Source: Thiomonas sp. (lineage in GTDB: Bacteria > Pseudomonadota > Gammaproteobacteria > Burkholderiales > Burkholderiaceae_C). Taken from it: a stretch of DNA of 18,927 nucleotides. The stretch lies in NCBI GenBank assembly GCA_027451915.1, contig DAIDHU010000129.1:1-18927 (forward strand), in the 5' to 3' direction. This document shows, one piece after another, positions 12,605 through 18,927 of this stretch (position 1 is the stretch's first letter; each line of letters opens with the position of its first letter). The translations under genes were made by a program, and so were the position numbers. The notes under the pieces were generated by a model. The model saw only the letters and a list, made by a program, of their open reading frames with translations, searched no databases and was not told where the DNA came from.

Positions 12605-14965
12605 GTGCACACCGAGCTTTTCACCACCGACCCCTATCCGGTGCAGGAGCGCCCCGAAAAGTGGCGTGAAGCCCTGCAGCCGCACCATCTTCGCGCCCGA
12701 CTGGAGCCGGCGTGCGAGCCGATGCACGCCACGCTGCGCGCCGCGCGCTCGCCCCTGGGAATCGCCATGGCGGCCATCAGCTCCTCGGCCCAGCGCCTGG
12801 AACGCCACGCCGCGCCGCCGCAGGAGTTGTGGCTGTGCCTGCACCTGTCGGGCCCGGCCCGCTTGCTGGAGGCCGGGCAGGAACAGCTTCTGGAGCCTGG
12901 GGACATGGTGTACGGAACCTCGCGGGCCGAGCTGGAGCTGAGTTTCGACGGAGATTTCCGGCAGTTCATGCTGCGCATGCCGGTGGAGACCCTGAAGTCA
13001 CGCCTGGCGGGCCCGCTGCGCGCGAGTTGCGGGCGCCTGTCCGGGCGCAGCGGCATGGCGCATGTCCTGTCCAGCACCCTGGGAGCGCTGGCCGATTCGC
13101 TGGATTCGCTGGACGGCGCCCAGTGGCAATCCCTGGAGCACAGCCTGCCGGAGATCCTGGCGGCCAGACTGGCCAGCGAGGTCATCACCGCCGCGCAGCA
13201 GGGTCTGCGCGCGCCGCAGGCGGCCTTGCTGCACAGGGTCCTGCGCCACGTCGACGCCCATCTCGCCGATCCCGGGCTGAGTCTGGCCGACATGGCGCGC
13301 CGCGAGCGGGTGTCGCCCAGGACCCTGCAAAAGCTGTTCGAGACCAGCGGCAGGACCTTCGCCACACATGTGCGCACCCGGCGCCTCGATCGCTGCCGCG
13401 GCGACCTCGGCAATCGCCTGTACGGGCACCTGTCGATCTCGGACATCTGTTATCGCTGGGGTTTCAACGATCCCGCCCACTTCAGCCACGCGTTCCGCGA
13501 GCATTTCGGCCTGTCGCCGCGCCAGTACCGCGAGCAGGCCAGCGCGGCCGATCGGTGCAGCCCCGAGTCCGCCGCGCATCGAGGCCGACCGAGCCGGCAT
13601 GCGAAGCCGTGCGCGCCCGGCTCGGGGGAGCCGCCCGCGGTCGAGCCCGGCCCCAGCGCGCCGGATCCGCGACCTTCGGACGGTCCCCGCCACCACCATC
13701 TCTGCGCCAACCGGCATACGGTGCACTGGGGCTACTTCAGCCGCTCGCTGGCGCCGGTGCTGCACATCGAGCCGGGGGACCTGCTGACCGTCGAGACCCT
13801 GACCCAGCACGCCTACGACGACCACGAGCGCATGATCCAGGGCGACTCGGGGGCGCAAAGCGTCTTTCACTGGACCGCCGAGCAGAAAAACGTCGACCGG
13901 CGTGGAGCCGGGCCCGCGGACGCATCGATCTACGGGCGCGGCAGCGGGGAGGGTTTCGGCGTGCACATTTGCACCGGGCCGGTTCACGTGAAGGGAGCCG
14001 AGCCGGGGGATGTGGTGGAACTGCGCATTCTCGATGTGCTGCCGCGCCTGTCCGCGAACGCGCGCTTCGCGGGGCGCGTGTTCGGCAGCAACGCGGCGAC
14101 ATGGTGGGGCTTTCATTACAAGGATCTGCTGACCGAGCCCAGACCGCGCGAGGTCGTGACCATCTACGAGGTGGACTGGCCCGCGAGCGGCGAGGGCTGC
14201 GCATGCGCCCGCGCGGTCTACAACTATCGCTGGGTGCCGCAACGCGATCCGGCCGGTGTCTTGCATCCGACCATCGACTACCCGGGAGTTCCCGTGGATC
14301 GAGCCAGCATCCAGGAGAACCACGAGGTTCTGCGCGGAGTCACGATCCCGGTGCGGCCCCATTTCGGGGTCATCGCCGTGGCGCCAGCCGAGACCGGCAT
14401 GGTCGATTCGATTCCCCCGGCCTACTTCGGGGGGAACATCGACAACTGGCGCGCCGGCAAGGGTTCGACCGTCTATCTGCGCGTGGCCGTCGAGGGCGCG
14501 CTGCTTTCCATCGGAGACCCGCACGCGTCGCAGGGGGATTCCGAGCTGTGCGGAACCGCCATCGAATGCTCGCTCACCGGAGTGTTCCAGGTGCATCTGC
14601 ACAAGGCCGCGGAGCTGGCGCGGCAGCCCTTCGCGGACATCGACTACCCCTTGCTGGAAACCGCATCGGAGTGGGTGCTGCACGGCTTCAGCCATCCCCA
14701 GTACCTGCGGGAATTCGGCGACAAGGCGGCGAGCGAGGTCTACGAGAAATCCTCCCTCGACCTGGCCATGCGCGATGCCTTTCACAAGACCCGCCGCTTT
14801 CTCATGAGCTCGCAGGGGCTCAGCGAGGATGAGGCCATCTCGTTGATGTCGGTGGCGGTCGACTTCGGCATCACCCAGGTGGTCGACGGCAACGTGGGCG
14901 TGCACGCCATCATCCGCAAGGCGCTGTTCGAGGGGCGCGCGCGAGACCCCGCCCCCTCGGCCTGA
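12605..14965 (+). CDS. AraC-family regulator fused in frame to acetamidase/formamidase domain
   Basis: 786 residues from GTG 12605. Residues ~1-180 form an AraC-type sensing domain (ELWLCLHLSGPARLLEAG...LEPGDMVYG). About 215-310 is the double HTH: SLADMARRERVSPRTLQKLFE and ISDICYRWGFNDPAHFSHAFREHFGLSPRQYRE. A Pro/Ser/Arg-rich linker (~311-365) leads straight into a full FmdA/AmdA domain (~367-780): HTVHWGYFSRSLAPVL, GPVHVKGAEPGDVVEL, WWGFHYKDLLTEPRPREVVTIYEVD, PVRPHFGVIAVAP, GGNIDNWRAGKGSTVYL, SIGDPHASQGDSELCGTAIE, DFGITQVVDGNVGVHAI. No ATG, GTG or TTG occurs in frame in the linker before the conserved amidase N-terminus, so a separate amidase start is not available. Either a true regulator-enzyme fusion or two genes joined by an indel; the open frame favours fusion. 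Confidence 0.85.
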   Translation: MHTELFTTDPYPVQERPEKWREALQPHHLRARLEPACEPMHATLRAARSPLGIAMAAISSSAQRLERHAAPPQELWLCLHLSGPARLLEAGQEQLLEPGDMVYGTSRAELELSFDGDFRQFMLRMPVETLKSRLAGPLRASCGRLSGRSGMAHVLSSTLGALADSLDSLDGAQWQSLEHSLPEILAARLASEVITAAQQGLRAPQAALLHRVLRHVDAHLADPGLSLADMARRERVSPRTLQKLFETSGRTFATHVRTRRLDRCRGDLGNRLYGHLSISDICYRWGFNDPAHFSHAFREHFGLSPRQYREQASAADRCSPESAAHRGRPSRHAKPCAPGSGEPPAVEPGPSAPDPRPSDGPRHHHLCANRHTVHWGYFSRSLAPVLHIEPGDLLTVETLTQHAYDDHERMIQGDSGAQSVFHWTAEQKNVDRRGAGPADASIYGRGSGEGFGVHICTGPVHVKGAEPGDVVELRILDVLPRLSANARFAGRVFGSNAATWWGFHYKDLLTEPRPREVVTIYEVDWPASGEGCACARAVYNYRWVPQRDPAGVLHPTIDYPGVPVDRASIQENHEVLRGVTIPVRPHFGVIAVAPAETGMVDSIPPAYFGGNIDNWRAGKGSTVYLRVAVEGALLSIGDPHASQGDSELCGTAIECSLTGVFQVHLHKAAELARQPFADIDYPLLETASEWVLHGFSHPQYLREFGDKAASEVYEKSSLDLAMRDAFHKTRRFLMSSQGLSEDEAISLMSVAVDFGITQVVDGNVGVHAIIRKALFEGRARDPAPSA

Positions 14966-15011
14966 TCGGCGGCGCGCCGGCTCGCGCCCGATGCGCCGTC
15001 GTGGTGCGAGG

Positions 15012-15028
15012 CTCCCCGTCGCGGGGAG
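15012..15028 (+). terminator. Hairpin after the AraC-amidase fusion gene (possible terminator)
   Basis: CTCCCCG, loop TCG, CGGGGAG: a perfect 7-bp GC stem 46 bases past the fusion stop. There is no T-run after it, so termination would be weak or Rho-assisted; it could also simply stabilise the message end. Confidence 0.35.
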
Positions 15029-15122
15029 GCGATGGCACCGCGGTGGGTAGTGCCGGCAGTTCGCCGCGCCCCGACATGGCCCCGCGACCGGAATCTCGCC
15101 CCTGCAAGGGCCAGCGCGGCGC

Positions 15123-15139
15123 CTGGCCCGAGTCTTGCA
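15123..15139 (+). promoter_or_regulatory. Sigma-54 (-24/-12) promoter for the MFS transporter gene
   Basis: CTGGCCCG-AGTC-TTGCA fits YTGGCACG-N4-TTGCW with one substitution (A to C). The GG (15125-15126) and GC (15137-15138) are exactly 12 apart. Predicted start near 15150, giving a 45-base leader with AGGGAG before the ATG at 15195. It likely serves the MFS, DUF1275 and Ntn-hydrolase genes as one unit. Confidence 0.75.
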
Positions 15140-15194
15140 ATCCCCGCGGATGTTCGGCGTTTTTTCATTCGCTGGGTTCTACAGGGAGCTTCGC

Positions 15195-16478
15195 ATGTCC
15201 AGTGTCATCGATTCCTCGGTCGTGCATGCCCGAGCACCCGCCCTCGAGGGCAGGGAACGCTGGGTCCAGCTGGCGCTCGGCGTGGTCTGCATGATGGCCA
15301 TCTCCAGCCCGCAATACGTATGGGCGCTGTTCACCAAGCCGCTGCTCGGGCAGGTGGGCGGAAGCCTCGCCAGCTTGCAGGTCACGTTTTCCATTCTCAT
15401 CGTGCTGCAGACCTTTTTCTCGCCCTTCCAGGGCTGGCTGGTCGACCGCTTCGGGCCTCGCCTGCTGTTGTCCATCGGAGCCGTGATGACCGGGCTGAGC
15501 TGGGTGCTGTCGGCCGGCGCCAGCACCGACATGCAGCTGTACCTCAGCTACGGCGTGCTGGGAGGCATCGGCACGGGGGTGATCTACGTCGGCGTGGTCG
15601 GGCTGATGGTGCGCTGGTTTCCGCGCCAGCGCGGGCTCGCGGTGGGCGTGGTGGCCGCGGGCTACGGCTTCGGCGCCATCGCCACCACCTTCCCCATCTC
15701 CAGCAGCCTGGCCAGCTCGGGCTTCGCCCACACGGTGACGGTGTTCGGATACGTGATCGGGGCGGTCGGGCTGCTCGCCGCGCAAGGCATCCGCCGCCCG
15801 CCCGCGGAGCTCGCGGTCGACACCGCGCCGGCCGCAGCCCAGGCGCCGGGGGCCAGTCCGGCGCAGATGCTGCGCACGCCGGTGTTCTGGCTGATGTTCC
15901 TGATGATGACCATGATGTCCACCTCCGGCCTCATGGTGATCTCGCAGATGGGCGCCTTCGCCAAGGACTTCGGCATCGCCTCCACGCTGGTCTGGGGCAT
16001 GGCGGCGCTGCCGCTGGCGCTGACCATCGATCGTTTCGCCAACGGCCTGACCCGGCCCTTCTTCGGCTGGCTGTCCGACCGCATCGGGCGCGAGAACACC
16101 ATGGGCCTGGCCTTCGGGCTGGAGGGCCTGGCGATGGCCGCGTGGCTGGCGCTGCACCAGGATCCGCTGCTGTTCGCGCTGCTGTCGGGCGTGGTGTTCT
16201 TCGGCTGGGGCGAGATCTTCTCCCTGTTCCCGTCGACCCTGACCGACACCTTCGGCACGCGCCACGCCACCACCAACTACGGCATGCTGTACATGGCCCA
16301 GGGCATCGGCTCGATCCTCGGCGGCCCGATCGCCGCGATGATCCATCACGCCAGCGGATCGTGGACGGCGGTGTTCGGGATCATGATCGCGCTGGACCTC
16401 GCGGCCGCGCTGCTGGCGCTGTTCGTGCTCAAGGGCGCGCGCTCGCGCTACCTGGCGCGGGGCGCCGCGCGCGTCTGA
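15195..16478 (+). CDS. MFS transporter, oxalate/formate antiporter-like
   Basis: 427 residues with about twelve membrane segments in two halves split by a cytoplasmic loop (~205-230, Ala/Pro-rich). The N-terminal half starts with ERWVQLALGVVCMMAISSPQYVWALFTKPL; the loop between segments 2 and 3 has the MFS signature GWLVDRFGPRLLL, repeated in the second half as GWLSDRIGRENTMG. The segment GGIGTGVIYVGVVGLMVRWFPRQRGLAVGVVAAGYGFGA is typical of the OxlT/OFA family, which exchanges oxalate for formate or carries related small carboxylates. Next to amide hydrolases and an HpxW-like enzyme, export or exchange of the carboxylate product (formate, oxalate, oxamate) is the likely role. The start is set by AGGGAG upstream. 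Confidence 0.9.
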   Translation: MSSVIDSSVVHARAPALEGRERWVQLALGVVCMMAISSPQYVWALFTKPLLGQVGGSLASLQVTFSILIVLQTFFSPFQGWLVDRFGPRLLLSIGAVMTGLSWVLSAGASTDMQLYLSYGVLGGIGTGVIYVGVVGLMVRWFPRQRGLAVGVVAAGYGFGAIATTFPISSSLASSGFAHTVTVFGYVIGAVGLLAAQGIRRPPAELAVDTAPAAAQAPGASPAQMLRTPVFWLMFLMMTMMSTSGLMVISQMGAFAKDFGIASTLVWGMAALPLALTIDRFANGLTRPFFGWLSDRIGRENTMGLAFGLEGLAMAAWLALHQDPLLFALLSGVVFFGWGEIFSLFPSTLTDTFGTRHATTNYGMLYMAQGIGSILGGPIAAMIHHASGSWTAVFGIMIALDLAAALLALFVLKGARSRYLARGAARV

Positions 16479-16487
16479 GGCCGCGCG

Positions 16488-17174
16488 ATGCCGCAGGTCC
16501 AGCGCCTGGAGCTTCGCGATGCGCTGCTCGGGCTGCTGGCCTGCGCGGCCAGCGCCACCGACGTGATCGCCTTCCTCCGGCTGCACCAGGTGTTCACCTC
16601 GGCGATGACCGGCAACACCGCCCTGCTGGGCATGGCCCTGGGGCAGGGCAGGCTGACGGCGGCGCTGCTTTCCCTGCTCGCCCTGGCGGGCTACATCGCG
16701 GGCGCGGCGCTCGCGGCGCTGGTGTTGCGACATGACCCGCATCACGAGTTGCGCGACATCCTCGGCCTGGAGGCGCTGGTCCTGATGGGGATCACCCTGC
16801 TGTGGTGGTCCCGCGGCTTTCCTGCGTCGGGGCCGCTGCTGCACGTGTCGGTGGCGGCGAGCGCGCTGGCCATGGGGCTGCAGAGCGTGGCGGCGCGTAA
16901 GATTCCCGTCGACGGCGTGCCCACGGTGGTGTTCACGAGTACCTTGACCAGCCTGGTCATGACCTGCATGCAGGTGGGGGTGCGGGGCCGCCCGGGCTCC
17001 TTGTTTCCGGCGCGCAGGCAGGCCCTGGCTTTCGGGATCTACGCGAGCGCCGCTGTGCTGACCGCCGCCTTGCTGCACTGGCGTGATCCGGTGGCCGCGG
17101 CCCTGCCGCTGTGCGCGGTGCTGGCGGCCCTGGGTCTGCAGCGAGCGCTCGCCCGGGGCGAGCCGGCTTCCTGA
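16488..17174 (+). CDS. DUF1275 (YoaK-family) membrane protein
   Basis: 228 residues, about six membrane segments. The DUF1275 hallmark appears at the start: ATDVIAFLRLHQVFTSAMTGNTALLGMALGQG, and later SALAMGLQSVAARKIPVDGVPTVVFTSTLTSLV, with conserved Thr/Gly/Asn turns. Function in this family is largely unknown; it is a probable small transporter or accessory membrane protein. It begins 9 bases after the MFS stop with GAGG before ATG and ends 22 bases before the Ntn-hydrolase gene, so it is in the sigma-54-driven unit. Confidence 0.9.
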   Translation: MPQVQRLELRDALLGLLACAASATDVIAFLRLHQVFTSAMTGNTALLGMALGQGRLTAALLSLLALAGYIAGAALAALVLRHDPHHELRDILGLEALVLMGITLLWWSRGFPASGPLLHVSVAASALAMGLQSVAARKIPVDGVPTVVFTSTLTSLVMTCMQVGVRGRPGSLFPARRQALAFGIYASAAVLTAALLHWRDPVAAALPLCAVLAALGLQRALARGEPAS

Positions 17175-17196
17175 CAATCCTTTCGCGAGCTTTCCC

Positions 17197-18786
17197 ATGC
17201 AACATACCTGCCAGGCCCTTGGAGGCATGGTCGTGGCCCCGCATCACCTGGCGGCGCAGGCCGGACGCGACGTGCTGCGTGACGGTGGCAACGCGGTGGA
17301 GGCGATGGTGGCCGCGGCGGCCACCATCGCGGTGGTCTACCCGCAGATGAACTCCATCGGCGGAGACGGCTTCTGGCTGGTGCATCGTCCCGGGCAGGCG
17401 CCCTGGGCCATCGACGCCAGCGGCCCCAGCGCGGCGCTGGCCGATCGAGCCTTCTACGCCGGTCAGTCGAGCATTCCCCCCCGCGGGCCGCGGGCGGCGC
17501 TGAGCGTGGCCGGCACGGTGTCGGGCTGGCGCCTGGCGCTGCGGCATGCGGGCTCCTGGCCGGGCCGTCCCATGCCCCTGGATCGACTGCTGCGCGACGC
17601 CATCGGCCACGCGCGCCAGGGCATCGTGGTCAGCTCCAGCCAGGCCGAGCTCACGCGTACCAAGCTGGAGGGCCTGCGCGGGGTGCACGGCTTCGCCGAG
17701 GTATTCCTGCCCGGAGGGCAGGCCCCGAGGGCCGGGGACATCCTGCGCCAGGGCGCGCTGGCCGACACCCTCGAGCACCTGGCCCGCCACGGCCTGGACG
17801 CGTTCTACCGCGGCAGTCTAGGCGCGGCGATCGGCGACGAGCTGGAGCGCATCGGCAGCCCGCTGCGCAAGGCGGATCTGCTGACCTACCAGGCCGAGGA
17901 GGTGGAGCCGCTGCGCCTGCGCCTGGGAGACTGCACGCTGTACAACCTTCCGCCCTCCACCCAGGGCCTGGCCTCGCTGCTGATCCTGGGCGTGTTCGAG
18001 CAACTCGGGGTGGGTGAGGGCGAGGGCTTCGCGCACCTGCACGGGTTGATCGAGTCGACCAAGCAGGCCTTTCGGGTGCGCAACCGGGTGGTGACCGACC
18101 GCGGACGCCTGCCGGAGGATCCCCAGGGCCTGTTGCACCCCGACCGGCTGGCGGCCCTGGCCGCGCGCATCGATGGCGAGCGGGCCTTGCCCTGGCCCGA
18201 GCCGGCGGCGCCGGGAGACACCATCTGGATGGGGGCCGTCGACCGGGATGGCTGCGCGGTGAGTTTCATCCAGAGCACTTACTGGGAGTTCGGCAGCGGG
18301 GTGGTGCTGCGCGACACCGGCATCACCTGGCAGAACCGGGGCATCAGTTTTTCCCTGGACCCCGGGGATCTCAACACCCTGGAGCCCGGCCGCAAGCCCT
18401 TCCACACCCTCAACCCGGCGCTGGCGCTGTTCGACGACGGGCGCAGCATGCCTTACGGCACCATGGGCGGGGAGGGGCAGCCGCAGACCCAGGCCGCGGT
18501 GTTCACGCGCTACGCTCGCTTCGGCATGGCGCTGCAGCAGGCGGTGGACGCGCCGCGCTGGCTGCTCGGGCGCACCTGGGGCGACGTCAGCACCACCCTG
18601 AAGCTGGAAAGCCGCTTCGACCCGCGCCTGGTGCAGCGGCTGCGCGAGGCCGGCCACGACGTGGAGCTGCTGGAGCAGGCCTACAGCGACACCATGGGGC
18701 ATGCCGGCGCGCTGGTGCGCCATCCCGACGGGCGCATCGAGGGCGCCGCGGACCCGCGCAGCGACGGAGCCGCCGCCGGCGTGTGA
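17197..18786 (+). CDS. Gamma-glutamyltransferase-superfamily Ntn hydrolase, oxamate amidohydrolase (HpxW)-like
   Basis: 529 residues. It starts with GGMVVAPHHLAAQAGRDVLRDGGNAVEAMVAAAATIAVVYPQMNSIGGDGFW, the superfamily N-terminus, and has LPPSTQGLASL (~251) and a self-cleavage/nucleophile site PGDTIWMGAVDRDGCAVSF with Thr342. The gamma-glutamyl-binding 'FRExAP' block of true GGT is replaced by AIDASGPSAAL (~71-80), and the GSPGG-type block by MGGEGQPQTQ (~423). No signal peptide is visible, whereas bacterial GGTs are usually exported. These points favour a cytoplasmic amidohydrolase of the HpxW type, which turns oxamate into oxalate and ammonia, consistent with the OxlT-like carrier two genes before. 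Substrate assignment is inference; other amide or acyl substrates are possible. Confidence 0.85.
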   Translation: MQHTCQALGGMVVAPHHLAAQAGRDVLRDGGNAVEAMVAAAATIAVVYPQMNSIGGDGFWLVHRPGQAPWAIDASGPSAALADRAFYAGQSSIPPRGPRAALSVAGTVSGWRLALRHAGSWPGRPMPLDRLLRDAIGHARQGIVVSSSQAELTRTKLEGLRGVHGFAEVFLPGGQAPRAGDILRQGALADTLEHLARHGLDAFYRGSLGAAIGDELERIGSPLRKADLLTYQAEEVEPLRLRLGDCTLYNLPPSTQGLASLLILGVFEQLGVGEGEGFAHLHGLIESTKQAFRVRNRVVTDRGRLPEDPQGLLHPDRLAALAARIDGERALPWPEPAAPGDTIWMGAVDRDGCAVSFIQSTYWEFGSGVVLRDTGITWQNRGISFSLDPGDLNTLEPGRKPFHTLNPALALFDDGRSMPYGTMGGEGQPQTQAAVFTRYARFGMALQQAVDAPRWLLGRTWGDVSTTLKLESRFDPRLVQRLREAGHDVELLEQAYSDTMGHAGALVRHPDGRIEGAADPRSDGAAAGV

Positions 18787-18832
18787 GGGCGCCGCCGGGA
18801 TCCCGCGCCGGTCGTCCCCGTCTCAGAAACCA

Positions 18833-18855
18833 CCCCGCCGGCCGAGATGGCGGGG
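18833..18855 (+). terminator. Hairpin after the Ntn-hydrolase gene (possible terminator)
   Basis: CCCCGCC, nine-base loop, GGCGGGG: a 7-bp GC stem about 46 bases past the stop. It lacks an immediate T-run (CTCTTT appears about ten bases on), so it is a weak or factor-assisted terminator at the end of the cluster. Confidence 0.4.
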
Positions 18856-18895
18856 GGCTGGACCTCTTTCAGAACTCGCCGAGACTCGACAGGTC

Positions 18896-18923
18896 TTGAA
18901 ATCCGGCTCGTCGCCCTTACAAT
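18896..18923 (+). promoter_or_regulatory. Promoter reading out of the window
   Basis: TTGAAA (18896-18901), 16 bases, TACAAT (18918-18923): a good sigma-70 match near the right edge for an unseen plus-strand gene. The CTTGAAA core also equals the -35 half of heat-shock (sigma-32) promoters, but the matching CCCCAT -10 is not clear. Confidence 0.5.
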
Positions 18924-18927
18924 TAGC

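Noticed and set aside
13599..13601. ATG in the AraC-amidase linker as a separate amidase start
   Set aside because: It is in a different reading frame from the amidase domain and no clear ribosome site precedes it; using it would need a frameshift.
15165..17228. 687-codon minus-strand frame opposite the MFS and DUF1275 genes
   Set aside because: Antisense to two clear membrane proteins, low-complexity translation, no credible ribosome site.
17197..18786. Classical periplasmic gamma-glutamyltransferase
   Set aside because: No signal peptide and the glutamyl-binding block is replaced; the HpxW-like reading fits better.

Overview
The window is GC-rich (roughly two thirds G+C by eye) Gram-negative chromosomal DNA. 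The porin C-terminus ending in Phe at the left edge, periplasmic binding-protein transport, an RpoN-type promoter style and the family make-up all fit a betaproteobacterium, probably Burkholderiales; this placement is inference. I see no tRNA, rRNA, CRISPR array, IS element or phage gene.

Left half, minus strand (8104 down to 202): an arsenic/thiol-stress block of eleven tightly packed genes. The core is arsR-arsC-acr3-arsI-like-sigZ-like, whose first four genes are linked by 4-bp start/stop overlaps. It begins at a near-consensus promoter whose -10 overlaps an arsR operator-like palindrome, and whose predicted start site falls on the arsR ATG (a leaderless message). After sigZ comes a perfect 17-bp GC hairpin and a set of 12-bp direct repeats. 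Then follow a YraQ/ArsP-type permease, a CXXC thioredoxin-fold protein, an exported GlcG/HbpS-like protein, an OsmC-family protein, a dihydrolipoamide-dehydrogenase-like flavoprotein and a SAM-dependent methyltransferase. The core should expel and reduce inorganic arsenic and perhaps cleave organoarsenicals; the downstream six look like an accessory efflux/thiol-redox/methyl-transfer module of unproven substrate.

Centre (8170-8886): a RidA-family gene on the minus strand faces a plus-strand operon across a 312-base divergent intergenic region with palindromic and repeated operator-like sequences.

Right half, plus strand (8887-18786): an amide/nitrogen-scavenging cluster. It holds an amino-acid-type ABC importer (binding protein plus a permease-ATPase fusion), an acetamidase/formamidase-family enzyme, a 786-residue protein in which an AraC-type regulator is fused in frame to a second acetamidase/formamidase domain, an oxalate/formate-antiporter-like MFS carrier, a DUF1275 membrane protein, and an Ntn hydrolase of the gamma-glutamyltransferase superfamily that resembles oxamate amidohydrolase (HpxW) rather than true GGT. 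Two strong sigma-54 (-24/-12) promoter matches, one before the fusion gene and one before the MFS gene, tie this half to nitrogen control. The simplest reading is uptake and hydrolysis of an amide to ammonia plus a small carboxylate that is exchanged or exported.

The most novel items are the AraC-amidase fusion with its own sigma-54 promoter, the cysteine-pair tail on the ArsI-like protein, the sigma factor inside an ars operon, and the hairpin/iteron region between the two halves of the arsenic block.
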